Source: Hymenoscyphus infarciens (lineage: Eukaryota > Ascomycota > Leotiomycetes > Helotiales > Helotiaceae). Taken from it: a DNA stretch of 64,000 nucleotides. Below are positions 33,734 to 46,357 of this stretch, piece after piece; position 1 is the stretch's first letter; each line of letters starts with the position of its first letter. The position numbers were made by a program, and so were the translations under genes. The stretch is taken from the NCBI GenBank assembly GCA_001414345.1, contig LLCB01000137.1, forward strand, positions 1-64,000, in the 5' to 3' direction. Under the pieces are notes generated by a model. That model did not search any database and was not told the origin of the DNA. It saw only the letters and a program-made list of their open reading frames with translations.

Positions 33734-34886
33734 CTAAAATCTTCTAACCAACTCGGCAGGTTTGTTTCCCAAGATGGCATCAATCTCCTCAATAATCTCC
33801 GGAGTCAACTTCTTCACAGCCTCAAAGGCCAACACACTATCGTAAACCTGCTGCGGTCTACTCGCGCCTGTAATAGCAGAACTAACCCTCTTATTCCTCA
33901 AAACCCACGCCAACGCAAGAGTCGCCTGCGTAACCCCCAATTTCTCAGCAACAGGCTTCAACTTCCTGACAATCTCAATTTCCTTCTCCCACTTCTCATC
34001 GCCAACAGTCTTATTAAATCCCTTCACGAATTTATCACTGCTAGCACCCAATCTTGAATCCTTAGGAATTCCATCATTGTATTTGCCCGTCAGGATACCG
34101 ATTTTGAGCGGTGAGAAGGTGGTAAGACCGAGACCGATGGATTCGTAAAGGTGCTCAAATTCTTTCTCTACTTTTTGACGCACGAGCATGTTGTAGTTTG
34201 GTTGTTCCATTACGGGACCGATGAGGCCTAGACGGTCGGCGATGCGCCAGGCTTCTGCGATCTCGTCGGCGTCCCATTCTGAAGTTCCCCAGTAAAAGGC
34301 TTTGCCTGTGCTGATGAGGTGGTTGAAGGAGCGGACTACTTCTTCCATTGGGGTGTTTCTATCTGAACGATGGGCGTAGATGAGGTCTACGTAGTCGAGA
34401 CCGAGACGTTCGAGGGAGGCGTTGGTTCCTTCGATGATGTGTTTTCTTGAAAGGCCGACGTTGTTCACGCGATTGGTTCCGTTTGCTGCTCCCCAGTAGA
34501 TCTGCAACATCTCACTTAGCTTCCTCTTCTTCTCGGGAATTGGAACCGGAATTTTAAATCTACCTTTGTAGAGATAACAAGATCATTTCTCTTCCATCCA
34601 AACTTTTTAATCGCCTGTCCCATAACCTTCTCAGATTCTCCGCCGGCATATCCTTCAGCGCAATCGAAGAAGTTGACTCCAACATCGTAGGCAGCTTTCA
34701 TACATGCGAATGTGTTTTCTATCACCAATTAGTTACTGAATTGACGTGACGAGGGGAAGAAATACCATTTTCAACGTGTCCTCCGTATGTGAGCCATCCT
34801 CCGAGGGAAATAGCAGATACTTGGAGTCCTGAGCGGCCGAGGAAACGGTATTCCATTTCTGGGAGACCTTCTGGTTTTGTAGACAT
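33734..34886 (-). CDS. Aldo/keto reductase, Kv-channel beta-subunit-like
   Basis: NADPH-dependent reductase of the AKR superfamily. Three exons: MSTKPEGLPEMEYRFLGRSG with LQVSAISLGGWLTYGG; GVNFFDCAEGYAGGESEKVMG (catalytic Asp and Tyr); and the large exon with RLGLDYVDLIYAHRSDRNTP (the catalytic His position), AFYWGTSEWDADEI, QPNYNMLVRQKVE, GLTTFSPLKIGILTGKYNDG, and the cofactor block NKRVSSAITGASRPQQV. This pattern fits Kv-beta-like fungal reductases. About 345 residues, complete. The start at 34886 follows the conserved N-terminus; an in-frame ATG at 34943 would add 19 residues. Confidence 0.92.
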
Positions 34887-37751
34887 GATGGAGAAAGTTA
34901 GAAAGTTAGAGAGGGTTTGTAGGATTGAATTGGAAGATTTCAAGTTGATTTATCTGCTTCAAAGAAATTGAAATGAAAGAATTGGAGTCACACGGCGTGA
35001 ATTAACTAAACATAATACCCCGCTATACTAGCACGTCACCCCATAAATGGGGGTTTGGTGGGATACGATGGCACTACTTCGGTTTTACTACATTAAGCTT
35101 TTAATCGCTGTGCTTTGTAAGAAACCTGGAACTGGTTTAATTTCGGTTATGAATGCGACGTGTGAACAGCATCACTGAACATCAACAAACAACCTCTCCT
35201 TGTATTATTTAACTCCCCAGTACACTTGGGATCTCTTGAATCATGATTGCAAGTATGAGAATCCTTCACGAGATATGCAACACGCAAACATGGAGGAGAA
35301 AGGGGAATAAATGTAAGAGATTGAATCTATTGCTCTGTGTACTGAGTATACCCTCTCTTTTCTCATTACTTGGGTAGATCGAGACTAATCACTGATCCAT
35401 TCAGAAGAACTTAGGAGAATCCCAAGAAATATGAACCATCTCGAACAATACTTTAATTATCATACACTGCTCCGCTCAAGCAAGTGAAGTGGTATACGTA
35501 GGGCAATGGCTGAAGCCTCCTACAGCAGGGCAAAAAAGACTTCTTGTTTGAGACTCATCTCCGCTGGAAGATGTTTTGCAACTTGGACTTGGTTCTTTAT
35601 GAGCAAGTGTGCTGAGCTGAGTGTATGAGAGCAGTCGATAGATTTCAGTAGTAGGAGTATATCTACTGGATATTGTTTGATTACTCCAAGCAACTCAGTT
35701 CCACCCGCAGAACAATCAAGTCAATACTTCCAAGCCAGAAGAATTATTACTGCGCTCTCCATATCCACCATCAACGATCCGTTCAACGGACGTGGCCGCA
35801 ATTTACCTTGTACACTTCTCTGAAAACTCAAACATCACTACGGCTCAGAGAGCCTAGGACATTGTTTGAAAAAGGCCCGCAGAATCACGGAGATCAATTC
35901 CTTGATTCTCCCGGAAATTCTCATGCAATGCACGGTATGTGGTTCTCCAAACAATCTGTTGGCATAGCGTATTTTCGATATTTCCAAGAGCTCGTGGCAT
36001 TCTTCGATACATCTATCTAGGCAAGAAAAAACTGCGCCTAAAGGTTCAGAACAATTCAATTGTGCAAGAAAGTTTGATATACGAGGAATAATCAGAGCTC
36101 ATAGGTCTCGATCGTCCTAGCCCTTGTCCCTCAATCAGGCTAACTGTTCTGGCACAGTTCCGCCGCCCAAGAAGCCCCTTTTCAGTATGCTTTGACTCTT
36201 TCATGGTCATTCATTCAAGGTGTTACCTATTCTTCATAAAAACATATGCTAAAAATCATGCTATGGTCTACTGCCGTCGTTTCGAAGCGCCGGAGGAATG
36301 GAGTGCAAAGGCAACTTTAATATCCGAGTTATTTTTCTCGAATATAGTATTCCCGCCAATAATGTTTGCTTCTAGTAGAGCTACGGCAGTTTTCCGTCAT
36401 TTCCAAGAGGTGTGCTTTTTACGACCTGTAGAGGCAGAAGTATCAGCAATCGTCTCAACAAGTTGGGGAGAAGCGGCGCTTTCTGGATCACAAAGCTTCG
36501 AACCGGCAATCTTTCTGGTGCGAAAAGAAATGCTCCCATGTCATTGTGCCATAGTAATTGCCCATTCAAGAGCCAGTGCTATTGCTAGAGCCTCCTAAGG
36601 CCATGCATGTGCTTAGAAAGAGACCAAGGGTCTTCCCTTCCAAAAAAAGGCATAACGAAGTGGTGATACACCTGTCAATACTTCTTTGGCAAGAGACAAC
36701 GCAAGTCGTCCTAGAAGGTTTGCCAAACACCCACCTTATACCTTCCATTGTGGATGGATATCGCCTTTGAGTTGGACTTTGAAGAGACCCCCTGCACCTT
36801 CCAAAGCTGTTGCCGCAGTATTTCTTGTGGTACTCAGGTCATTAGTTTCGCTGCTTTTACTTTAATGAAGGTCCTTCGTTCCTGCCTACCTACGCTTGTC
36901 TTCCCAATTTGCGGCAAATGAGGAAAGAGCGGTCCAAAAAGCGGCGACACTTTCGTCAACAAAAGCTCGTCACCCCCACCCGCCTTGACCTTCTTCTTCC
37001 TTCGCACAACAACCCTTCTTGAGGACTTCAAAAGGCTTTCGAGTTTCGACTTGACGACCTTCCGAGTTCATCAACCTCGATGCAACATTGACTCCGTGAC
37101 ACCCTCGCGAATCACTTGTCACGTCAACCTTTTGAGCAAGTACGAACAAGAGTCAAGTTCAGGTAAGCCTCGCGTCCTCACTCCTCTTCCCCATCGATCA
37201 CCTGCAATTGTGACACCCGGCGCGCACATCCACAACCCTTCGAGTCTTTCCGCACTCTTCCTATCTTTTTTTCGCCATCAAGGCCGAACAAAAGATCGAT
37301 TGATCGCCGCACGTCGCGTCTCGACCCCGACCTCTCTTTGCGCTCGCCGTCAAGGCTAAGCCCAGAATCATCTCGCACTTCATCACGATTGATCACACTC
37401 AAGCATCGCCAGCAAGACGTGCTGTCAATTTGCTATCACGAGTACGACGGCACAATCCTTTTCCTTCCTCTGCAACCTTCTTGACTCGAGACACGGTCTT
37501 GATCGATCTTGAGCTTGAGCTTTGGTATCTTGCCTCTGCTTCCTCATATTGAAGCTAAACCTTGTCACGTCCCATCGCCTTCCTTTTCTTCACCTTTCTA
37601 ATACACGCAAACTTCACGTTCACCTCCAATTTTCAATTGCATTCTCGACTCCACTTCACTCTCATTCAACCGCTCTATTGCTAACTTCGCATTGTTCCAG
37701 CCTGGTTTTGATAAACCCATCCACAAAGCCAATCTCACCAGTAACATCACA
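34887..37751. other. Long intergenic region and 5' leader of the CCHC gene
   Basis: About 2.9 kb. Frames at 35673-36020, 36203-36598 and 36558-36770 are unrecognised; 36203-36770 could be a decayed gene, but I cannot support it. From about 36,990 the DNA is CT-rich and probably the transcribed leader of the CCHC gene: CAG/GTAAGC at 37161-37169 and TTCCAG at 37695-37700 could bound a 5' UTR intron of about 535 nt. Confidence 0.4.
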
Positions 37752-39683
37752 ATGTCCTGGGATCCTGTTCCAGACTCGGCGGCAGGTGGTGGTGGAGGCT
37801 GGGAGGCTTCTGGCGGCGGCGACGAATTTAGCGGCGGAAATGTGCAACTCACAGATGAGTTCAGCGGAGGAAACGCACAGGTTGCAGACGAGTTCGCGGG
37901 TGGCAATGCTGAATTTGGAGGCGAGGGCGGTGGCGATTTCGGAGGTGAGGGTGGTGGTGATGGCGGAGGCCGCGGCCCATTCGCTTGCTTCAATTGTGGA
38001 GAGGAAGGGTAAGTCTTTGCCATTATCGAATTATCTTCGACCTCTTGGCTAATATCTCCAAAGACATGCGAAGGCGGACTGCACAAACCCAGCGGTTCCA
38101 CGAGAGTTCACTGGCACTTGCCGAATTTGCGAGGAGACTGGTCATCGTGTAAATTCCCCTCGTTCTGATCAACATCAAAATGCTAATCACAATTAGGCTG
38201 CCGATTGCCCAACCAAGCCACCGGCGATGTGCAACAACTGCAAGGAGGAAGGCAAGTCACTCATCTCGTCTCAAAACTGCAGCTACTAATGCAAATAACT
38301 AGGTCATATGGCCAAAGACTGCGAGAACCCACGCAAGGTTGAGTATCCGGATGTCGAAGACGTTCCTGCTGAAGTTGCATGGGAGCAACTCCAGGAGGCT
38401 GCCAATGAGCGCGACATGGACGACGTCATTGAAGCCGGCTGGAAATACATCAAGGCGCTTAGTCCAGAACTCACCTACCCTGCTCTTGAGACAGCCTTCC
38501 GTTCTTTGAACATCGGTGTCTACCTTATTGCCATTGAGAAGGAATTGACCACGACCTACACCAACATGGACCTTCAGGGCAATTTGGAGAAGAAATACTC
38601 GATCACCTGGCGCCTTTCGGACAAGCCAATGCGTCCTCGTGAGAAGGACTCGTGGCCAAGCAGCCCCGAAGAGAACTTGGAGCGCCTTGCTGATGCAGGC
38701 ACTCCAGTCGACCGAGGCCTTCCAAAGTGCAGTAACTGTGATCAATTGGGTCATATTTTCAAGAGTTGCCCGGAGGAGAAGCAAGAGAATACCGACAAAG
38801 CCATTGTCAAATGCTACAACTGTGAGGAGATTGGACATCGTAAGTACTTTCTCAACTTCAACCTACCATTCGTACTGACAAGTTCCCAGGTATGCGAGAT
38901 TGCCCCAATCCACGACCGGATAAGTTTGCGTGCCGCAACTGCAAGCAATCTGGTCATTCCAGCAAGGAGTGTAAGTCATATTCGATGTTTATTGATTTGA
39001 GTTATGATGCTAATGATCACAGGCCCTGAGCCACGATCTGCTGAGGGAGTTGAGTGCAAGAAGTGCAGTGAAAGTATGTTGATGCTGTTCTGTTCCCTGT
39101 GTTGCGCTATGCTAACGTTTTTCAGTTGGTCATTTCAGCAAGGACTGCCCACAGGGTGGTGGTGGAGGTGGTACTTGTCACAACTGTGGTGAGGAGGGTC
39201 ATCGAAAGTCGGAGTGCACCAACGAGCGCAAGATCATTTGCCGCAACTGTGACGAGGAAGGGTAAGTTTCACATCTCACACCCTCCATACATCTCCTGTA
39301 TTTCAGAATGTTTTGAGCCTACATTGGAACTGTACTAAGACAACCCTTTTGATAGTCACACCGGTCGAGAGTGTCCAAAGCCCCGTGACTACTCACGCGT
39401 TAAGTGCAGCAATTGCGATCAAATGGGTCATACCAAGGTCCGCTGCAAGGAGCCACTTCGTGACGAGGGCGTGGGTGAGGATGGCGCTGGCGGTTTCTCT
39501 GGTGATGCCAACGGCGATACCTTCGGAGGTGGTGACAACTTTGGCGGTGGTGGCAACGAATTTGGCGGTGGCAACACTGAAGTTGTTGAGGCCAGTGGTG
39601 GTTGGGACAATGCTCCGGTCGCCGCTGCTGAGGAAACTTCGGGTGGTTGGGACAACACAGGTGGGGGTGGTGGTGGTTGGTAA
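37752..39683 (+). CDS. Ten-knuckle CCHC zinc protein (CNBP/Gis2/Byr3-like, fungal long form)
   Basis: Likely single-stranded nucleic-acid-binding, translation-linked protein. Its N-terminus is Gly-rich with repeated DEFSGGN-type units. Three CX2CX4HX4C knuckles (CFNCGEEGHAKADC, CRICEETGHRAADC, CNNCKEEGHMAKDC) precede a roughly 120-residue region without knuckles (EVAWEQLQEAANERDMDDVI...). Seven more knuckles follow, the last CSNCDQMGHTKVRC, then a Gly/Trp-rich tail with repeated SGGWDN. Introns usually fall inside knuckles, within or beside the GH codons. One, 38252-38302, is GC-AG: donor GCAAGT after GAA G, branch CTAAT, acceptor TAG, restoring EEGHMAKDC. Budding yeast Gis2 has seven knuckles and no middle region. 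Confidence 0.88.
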
Positions 39684-41883
39684 ATTGGTCTTGGTTGGGT
39701 GGCCTCTATTTCGTGGATGCTTTTATTTCCAAAAGATATCATCATGTTGGAGAGGGTCTCTGATCAAAAACTGCAATTTCGATAGGGCGATGAACAAAAT
39801 TGGGGAGCAAAACTGGAGTGGATTTGTGGATACGTAGCTAGTCAAGTATTAGCAGTGCAGCGAAACGCAAAACGTATCTAATTTACTGAAGTCAATCACG
39901 AACAGTGCGTGTCTTTGTGATATTATACTCGTGAATAATGAATTGTATCCCTCTAAGTGTGCCCATTTGACTTGGGCTTTTCGTTCAAAGTGCTAACGAG
40001 CTTTCGTCATTGCTCTCCATAAACTCTCCTGGATTATCTTCGATTTACCGAAAGAAATTCAGACAATAGCAGGGATTAACCCAAAACCTTTGGAACGTTT
40101 GAGAAACTTGGTTCTTCCTTCCAGCTCTTCCTGGAGAATGGTGGTAATTGCCCTTGGCTGCCTTGTAATTTGTTTATTAGGAGGGGTGTACTGGGGCAAG
40201 ACTGCATCTCTTGCTGGGGGCTTAAATTTTGCTTATCTGGGAATGGAAACGGGAGTTTGAGAGGGAGTTGAGGTAGAACAGAGAAGTTTTGTGATTCTTT
40301 TAGGCGTTTGATGGGTGCTTGTCTTTGTCTTACCGAGGGCGGTGTTAGGTGGTGAGTTGGAAGGTTTGGGGTTGGGATTAGGAGCGGAGAGGGTGGTTAG
40401 TTAAGAGGTCGGAGGTGGGGATTTTCTGTGCCTCTAGAGGTGCGGGAAGAAAAGGTTGATTGTGAGTTTGTTCTGGGGAGGGGAGGTGTTTGAGGGGTGC
40501 CTCTTTAGTGATTGATGATGGAGCGTGAGGGGGCTGGGAGTTGTCTTGGGGTTTCAGGGTGATAGTAAATAGATGGAAGGGAAGAGCAAGAGATGGTTAT
40601 GTCTCTTTTTGGGGTTGATAATATGAGGAGTATGGGATAACGGAGGTATAGTGTGCTTTGTTTAAAAGGGGTTGGGGAGAATAAGATGAGAAATTTGGTC
40701 TCACCTTCGAATGAATGCCACGAGGACAGAATGCCACGAGGACATCCTCTTCTCGCTTTGAAATAGATGACGTTTCCAAGTCATTTTCGTCCCTCCTATC
40801 ACTTACCAGCTTTACCTCTCTTCCAGATTCACCCCGCACACTCGGCCACCCCCTCCCCCCAACTCTACAAAGGCCCAAATAAGGACCTCCACACCAACAG
40901 CTCGCAAAGCCTCCTGGCCGAGCTAGTTAAAGCATGGATGGGTTATTGAAAAAGTACTCGGTCAAACGAAGCGCTGCTACCTGTCAGGTTCAGAAAAGTA
41001 CATTTCTACGAGTCGTTTGAAATGCGCTACCTAGAAGGGACACTTTTTGTTTGTCGTCTTTTCCACTTTATTCGCTTTCTTTTTGGTAGCTGGCCAAATA
41101 TCGAGCATTGATTTGTGCTTGATGGTGAGGTGATGTGGTGAATCTATATTTTTTTTTTTTTTTTGGAGAGATTAAGCGAGGGGCTGGCGGGAAATTGTGT
41201 GCCTGAGATGAAGAAAGCAAAGTGGATCGAGAATTAAATAAAGGGATGGACCTTGGGGTAAGTTTTGAATAGCTCCGGGAGAGGGGAAAGTACCTTTTTA
41301 GATGAAAGAGGTGCGAGGTAGGGTAGGTCAAGTAACATCATATCAGCATCAAGAACCATTTTCTCTCGTATGCTAGAGATTTGCCCATGGTATTACTCTC
41401 AATGTTGTCGCATGCTGTATCTTGTAACAACCCCGCAAGCGGTAGTTGAAACATCAGGTTGGTACCTGCCTACCTAGCCCTTTGTTCCAACTTTTTATTG
41501 TTAATTGATATTGATTAGAATAATTCAGCAATTTACTCGAAAGTCTCCTAGTAGTCCCTTAGCACCACGTAACTCTCAAGTCATTCAGTTGTTGTGACAG
41601 AATTCCATCAGCATCATTGGCAGAAGAAATCTAGCATTTCATAGACTTGTTTATTCGAGACGACGGCTAAACTAGAACACAAGAGACCAACAAATGTACA
41701 AGAAAAAAGAGTAAACCTTGCTTGTTGCTTATGAAACAAAAAAGATAAGGAAGGAGACTTTGTACGCCAGAAAGAGGGTAAAATCACTCCGTCAATGAAC
41801 CAAATCGAGCCCCCCTTTGATATACCTGCGCCATTCTTATTCCCATTTCCATGTTATTCTTCCAAAATAATTTCCCAGAGCCA
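39684..41883. other. Intergenic region, CCHC gene to caspase-like gene (convergent)
   Basis: About 2.2 kb. It contains a direct duplication of GAATGCCACGAGGACA near 40712-40745, a T-tract at 41148-41164 and a MITE relic at 41458. Frames are short and unrecognised. Confidence 0.5.
41458..41530 (+). mobile_element. MITE relic (left half only)
   Basis: GGTACCTGCCTACCTAGCCC and TTTGTTCCAACTTT, then AATAATTCAG, follow the order of the left half of the MITE at 7797. No right end is seen. Confidence 0.5.
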
Positions 41884-44491
41884 TTATGCATCAAGAATCA
41901 TACCCTCGTCACCCTTCTCATCCATCTCCTTTTTGGTCACACCATTGCCGTCGGAATAATAGCCACCAGCATTTCCTTCCCGTTCAGTGCCGATGAGTCT
42001 ATATTCGCCGTCTTCTTTTCGTTCAATGATATTTTGCTCAAGAGCCCAACGTGCGAGTAGCCTGTCCACGCCTAATCGACCAGCCTCTCCCTTCTCCATA
42101 TGTCGGCCAACGTGTTCAGTCCAGTCATCCCAGCTACCTGCGCCCTCGAACACGTTCGCACAATCAGGTTTGGGGCAAGCAGAACGTTGGGGTGGTTGAC
42201 GTCGAATGACCAGACATGATGCTTGCATTTCCTTGACATGCGACTCCCATTCTTGTTGTAGCTTGCTGTCGCCTTTCGCAATGGCTTTCTTAATAGCAAA
42301 TGGGGCATGCATTCTTCGGAGATGTTGAGTGAACAGATCTTTTCGATTGAACTCATTACCCTTTCCTTCTACTGAGCTCTGGGGGCAAGATGAACATCGA
42401 TAATAGGTCAAGCAAAGATGTTGAGAGGCAATATGTCGCTTCCATTCGTTTTTGGAGCCAAATGTACTTGTGCAACCTGCAAAGGAAAATGCGCAAGGGA
42501 ACGGTCTTGTGTGGGCGGCGGCGATGTGTTTTCGTAAGGAAGAGGAGTCCTTGAAAGGTGTATGGCTACACAGTGTGCATCGAGTGTCTTGCTTGGGGCC
42601 TTGCTTTTGTATGGATCTTCGTGGTTTCGGCCGTGAGGCTGAGGCTGGGGAGTTGTATTCTGAATTGTACAATGGCTCTTCGGCACCGGAATCACCTTGT
42701 TCCTGAGAAGAGGCAGATTCCTCACGAGCGCTTCTCAGGCCAGGTGAGTCCTCTGAGGGTATGTGAGAATGATTTCGGTCATTAGCAAGGTTATCGTGAC
42801 TGACATGGCGGACGTGACTGAGGGCCTTCAGCTGTTCTGCTGCCTCGTGCATCTCAACTGAATCCTCGACATTTTCTTTTGGTTCCGCAACAGCTGAAGA
42901 GGAACTAGGTTCCGGGTAAATAGATTGGTTCACTGTACTCGGAGTACCCATCGGTCTGACGGATTCTTGATGCATCATATCGTGCCGTAACATGACTGGT
43001 GTTGAGGAAGCTGCTTCACGGGCCTCGAGAAGAATTTTGCCGTCCTCGAGCTCTTTGAAGGTTGCAGCTTTTCCAATAGGTGAAATCCCGCCAACAAGGT
43101 GCTGGTATTCGGTTGACATGTTGTGTGAGTTTACATACCCGAGAAAAGCGCAAGTCCGATCAGCAGCAACAACGTTCCAGACTGCGATAGGCATCGAAAC
43201 AAGTAAAACGGTAGGTGGGCCATGAAACATACCCTCAACAGCTATTTTTGAAGCTGCCATTGGAGTGTTGTGTAACCATTGTTTGAAGGAAGCCATGTCC
43301 TGACTTGGCTCTCCGAGGAAAGTTGTGCAAACTAGAGCTCTCATTTCTTCGAAAGTGAGATCCGAGTTTGAATTAACCTTGATCCCATGCTGGCTACCGA
43401 GATTGCTTTGCCCTAATTGCAGATCATTTTCTGGGGAACCCATTGGTGAGGTTATCGGCCCTCCAGCTAGACCTTGCTGCATGCCAATTGGGGAGAGGGT
43501 GATACTTTGAAGCGACCCAGGCGTTAACGAGAAACATACTGGCATTCGTTCATGGGCGGATGTAGCCTTGCCGGAGCCATTGGTTTGAGGGGACTGGTGA
43601 ATGAGAATGTTGTTGTGCTTCTGGGCTATTATCTCTTCATGTAGGCGTTGTATACTGAATGGACGGCCACTTCCAAGTCTCCTGAGACTTTCAACGAGAT
43701 TTGAGGTGAAGGATACTGGACCAGAATCCCGTCCAGCTTGATCGGGGGTGTATGCGGCAATTACTTGTTTGACGCCATGATTTCCGGCTGTAGGCGCATC
43801 CGCAACAGCACAAGTATCCAGTAAGAGCAAGATATCAGATTGAGCGTCTTCTAGTAGACATCTGACACCTTCCCACTTCAATCTAGAGGAATCTTCACGA
43901 GGGTTGCTGCCAAAAATTAGCTTTATGTAAACGAGGCTGTGTGTCGGTATTCATACCATGCCCAGTACAGATTGTGATCAGAGCCGATAAAGCTATGGCC
44001 AGCATAGTAGACAATTAAGAGGTGATCAGAGCGAGCAAATTCAACGTGTTGTGCCATTTGCATTGAGAGTTTAACACTGGGGTTAGGACAACTCGGAATG
44101 CTCCATGTTTCGGTTCTATAGTTGAAGACTTCACGGAAAGCCTTTTCCAACGACGCAAGATCTGGTTCAACACTCATATCGTCTTCCCAACGGAGAAGAA
44201 GAACGGAGGCACTTGTGTATGGGGAGCGATTGGCTTGGGCATAAATGAGCATTGCTGCATCTTGCAGATGTCGCGCAAAGGACTCGAAGTCGGTGCGTTC
44301 AGGAGGAGGGGCCGCATCTTGCACTGGCGGCATTGCCTTGTAGTCGTATCGCATCTGTGGTGACTATAGAACCGGTTAGCAGTTGTTCAATCTATATAAA
44401 TGGCATTCATTATCGTCGGCCTTACCTGCTCATGCAGTGGTTTTTCAGCCAGTTTGGGCGCAAGGCGCCGCTTCTTACTCGAGGGCTCCAT
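41884..44491 (-). CDS. Caspase-like (C14) domain fused to C2H2 zinc fingers
   Basis: About 830 residues. The N-terminus MEPSSKKRRLAPK looks like a nuclear localisation signal. The caspase-like domain shows LLIVYYAGHSFIG (catalytic His near residue 145) and, 45 residues on, ILLLLDTCAVADA (catalytic Cys near 190), the spacing expected for the clan CD dyad. The Cys motif is DTCA where metacaspases have DCCHSG. A long low-complexity middle follows. Four C2H2-like fingers lie near the C-terminus (CTLCSHTPF...H...H; CAFSFAGC...H...H; CSSCPQSS...H...H; CPKPDC...H...H). Two introns; the second joins YWA to CNPREDSS. Known pieces: a peptidase-like module and a DNA/RNA-binding module. The function of the fusion is unknown; regulated cell death or proteolysis-linked gene control are guesses. 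Confidence 0.82.
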
Positions 44492-45596
44492 GATAGCACA
44501 ATTAATTGTGAGGAGGTAGCTGAGAGGGGGCTTCTATGAGCGTAGCGATGGTATTGTCGTGATGATTGAGGCAGCGTTGGTGGTGTTGGCGATGAGGAGG
44601 AGGAGGTCTTTGGGCAATAAGGCTGGAATTCGACAGAGCCTCGAGCGAAGGGCAGCCTTCTAAATCTGGTGCGCTAGAGGCTCAGCCGCGTACCCGTAGA
44701 TTTCCACCCATCTTTGGCAAGGCGGTGAATTGGACCATGGCAGAAGCACTGTAATTGGTTAAAAGAACAAGGCGGAGTCGTCCGCAAAAGACCTCGGCTA
44801 AATGGGTCTCGAGTTGAACAGCCTTTGCTTGCCTCAACAATCTACTCTACAATCTCCTCCGTACAATACTCCATGAAAAGTAGCTGAAGTTGTTTAAAAT
44901 CCTCCTTTATAGCTCTCTGCTTCAGCGTCAGTCCTTTTATTCCTCTCTCTTTGAGATCCTTAGAGGACGAATATCGCGAATTTATCCCAAACTACCTGAA
45001 GAAATGTCTTGTCCGCGTCATCGAGTTTCCAGGTTTCGAAACTACTGGTAGCAGCTGGGAACGATGAACAGTTCCAAACCACTACCTGAAGCGACACCTG
45101 TGATTCTGTATGATCGGTTTTGCTGTATCCTTCAATCAAGTAGAACATTCTTCTTGAAGTTCCTAGATGTGGCTACATTTATCTGCAAAATGCGGAAGGG
45201 GTTTTGAGGACATCGCTCATTCGTATTTGTTTATTGTTTCACCAGAGCTCAAGCAACGAGAAATCTGCTTTTCCGAGACTTGTTGGCACAATAAATGGAC
45301 CCACGTCATGTTACATTTGCGCCCAGGATTTGCTGCTCACGATGTTGGTTTGAAATGCATTGTTTTGTTTGTCATCGAGTTCATTTGGTATCATAGCAGT
45401 AAAAGACTATTAAGTAAAAAGGAAAGCCAATGTGGTATCTCGTAAAAGCACGCATTCCCGCTCCAAGTCAAAACCGATCATGTTTCATTATACAAGGCCA
45501 ACGCCTGATGCCATTCCCATATGAAAGATCAAATGCGGGGTGGGTATCTCTCAAATTCTCCTTCTCTCCCCGTTTCCTCTACTAGTGACGAAGCAT
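44492..45596. other. Intergenic region, caspase-like gene to PalI-like gene
   Basis: About 1.1 kb. The promoter of the caspase-like gene is at the left. Frames such as 45167-45445 have no domain and I do not call them. Confidence 0.5.
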
Positions 45597-46357
45597 CTAG
45601 TATCTGGTGGTTCTGCGTTGCCAGAAATGTCTCTTTGTTGTTTGTGTACCGTGTTCGTATCCAGTCTCATGCTTTGTTGAGACGTGGTTTTGTCTGTGCA
45701 TTCTTGTGGAACAACAAGTGAAGAAGACGATGAGTGTTCCGAGGAATAGACAGACGAATGCTGCTAAGAGAGTCCACATTCCGGTGTGGAAAGATGCCTT
45801 GCTTTTCGAATCATCATCGTTGATATGGTTCTTGATGATTCCAAATAAGACGAAATCAGTGGCCATAACGACAAGTGTGACAATCCAAGCAACGGTGGCA
45901 GTGACAGCCCCAAAGATAGCTCCGCAAAATCCAGAACCGGCGGCGAAGAGGAAGGCGATGAACGCGAGAGCGCAGGCGACTGGGTGGAGGACCATTACGC
46001 GGGTAAGAGCTTTAGATGTATTGATTTGCGCGCCACTGAAGTGCGTGTTGTCTACTCCTTCCATCAAGAGAGCTGGGTTGTAGCCAATGTGCTTTCCACT
46101 GCAGTAATCTTTTCCGTCATTTCTGTTCGAGTCGTTAGTTAGACAAGTCTGGACCGAGAGAGTGGAATGGCGACTTACGAGCCAATGAAGCAGTAGCCCC
46201 ATGAACCGAAGGAGATTTCTGTTCCATTCTCGAGCTTGGCTTCCAAGATGGAGATTTTGTTGATCACGGGCGCTGAAATGGATGTGATTAGGAGGAGGAT
46301 TGTGGCAGCAAACAGCAAGAATGTGCCGATATGGTGGAAGAATCCGGTCTTGGCCAT
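45597..46357 (-). CDS. PalI/Rim9-like SUR7-family four-TM membrane protein
   Basis: Plasma-membrane protein; PalI/Rim9 assists the PalH/Rim21 ambient-pH sensor. Two exons. First TM: FFHHIGTFLLFAATILLLITS followed by ISAPVINKISILE. An extracellular loop with FGSWGYCFIG (the W-G-C type motif of SUR7/claudin-like proteins) runs into DYCSGKHIGYNPALL. Three more TM segments follow (VMVLHPVACALAFIAFLF; IFGAVTATVAWIVTLVVM; MWTLLAAFVCLFLGTLIVFF), then a short basic tail. About 235 residues, shorter than PalI proteins with long cytoplasmic tails, so it may be a paralogue rather than PalI itself. Confidence 0.83.

Noticed and set aside
36203..36770. Two overlapping plus-strand frames of 131 and 70 codons
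   Set aside because: No recognisable domain and no convincing introns or start context; at most a decayed gene, which I cannot support.
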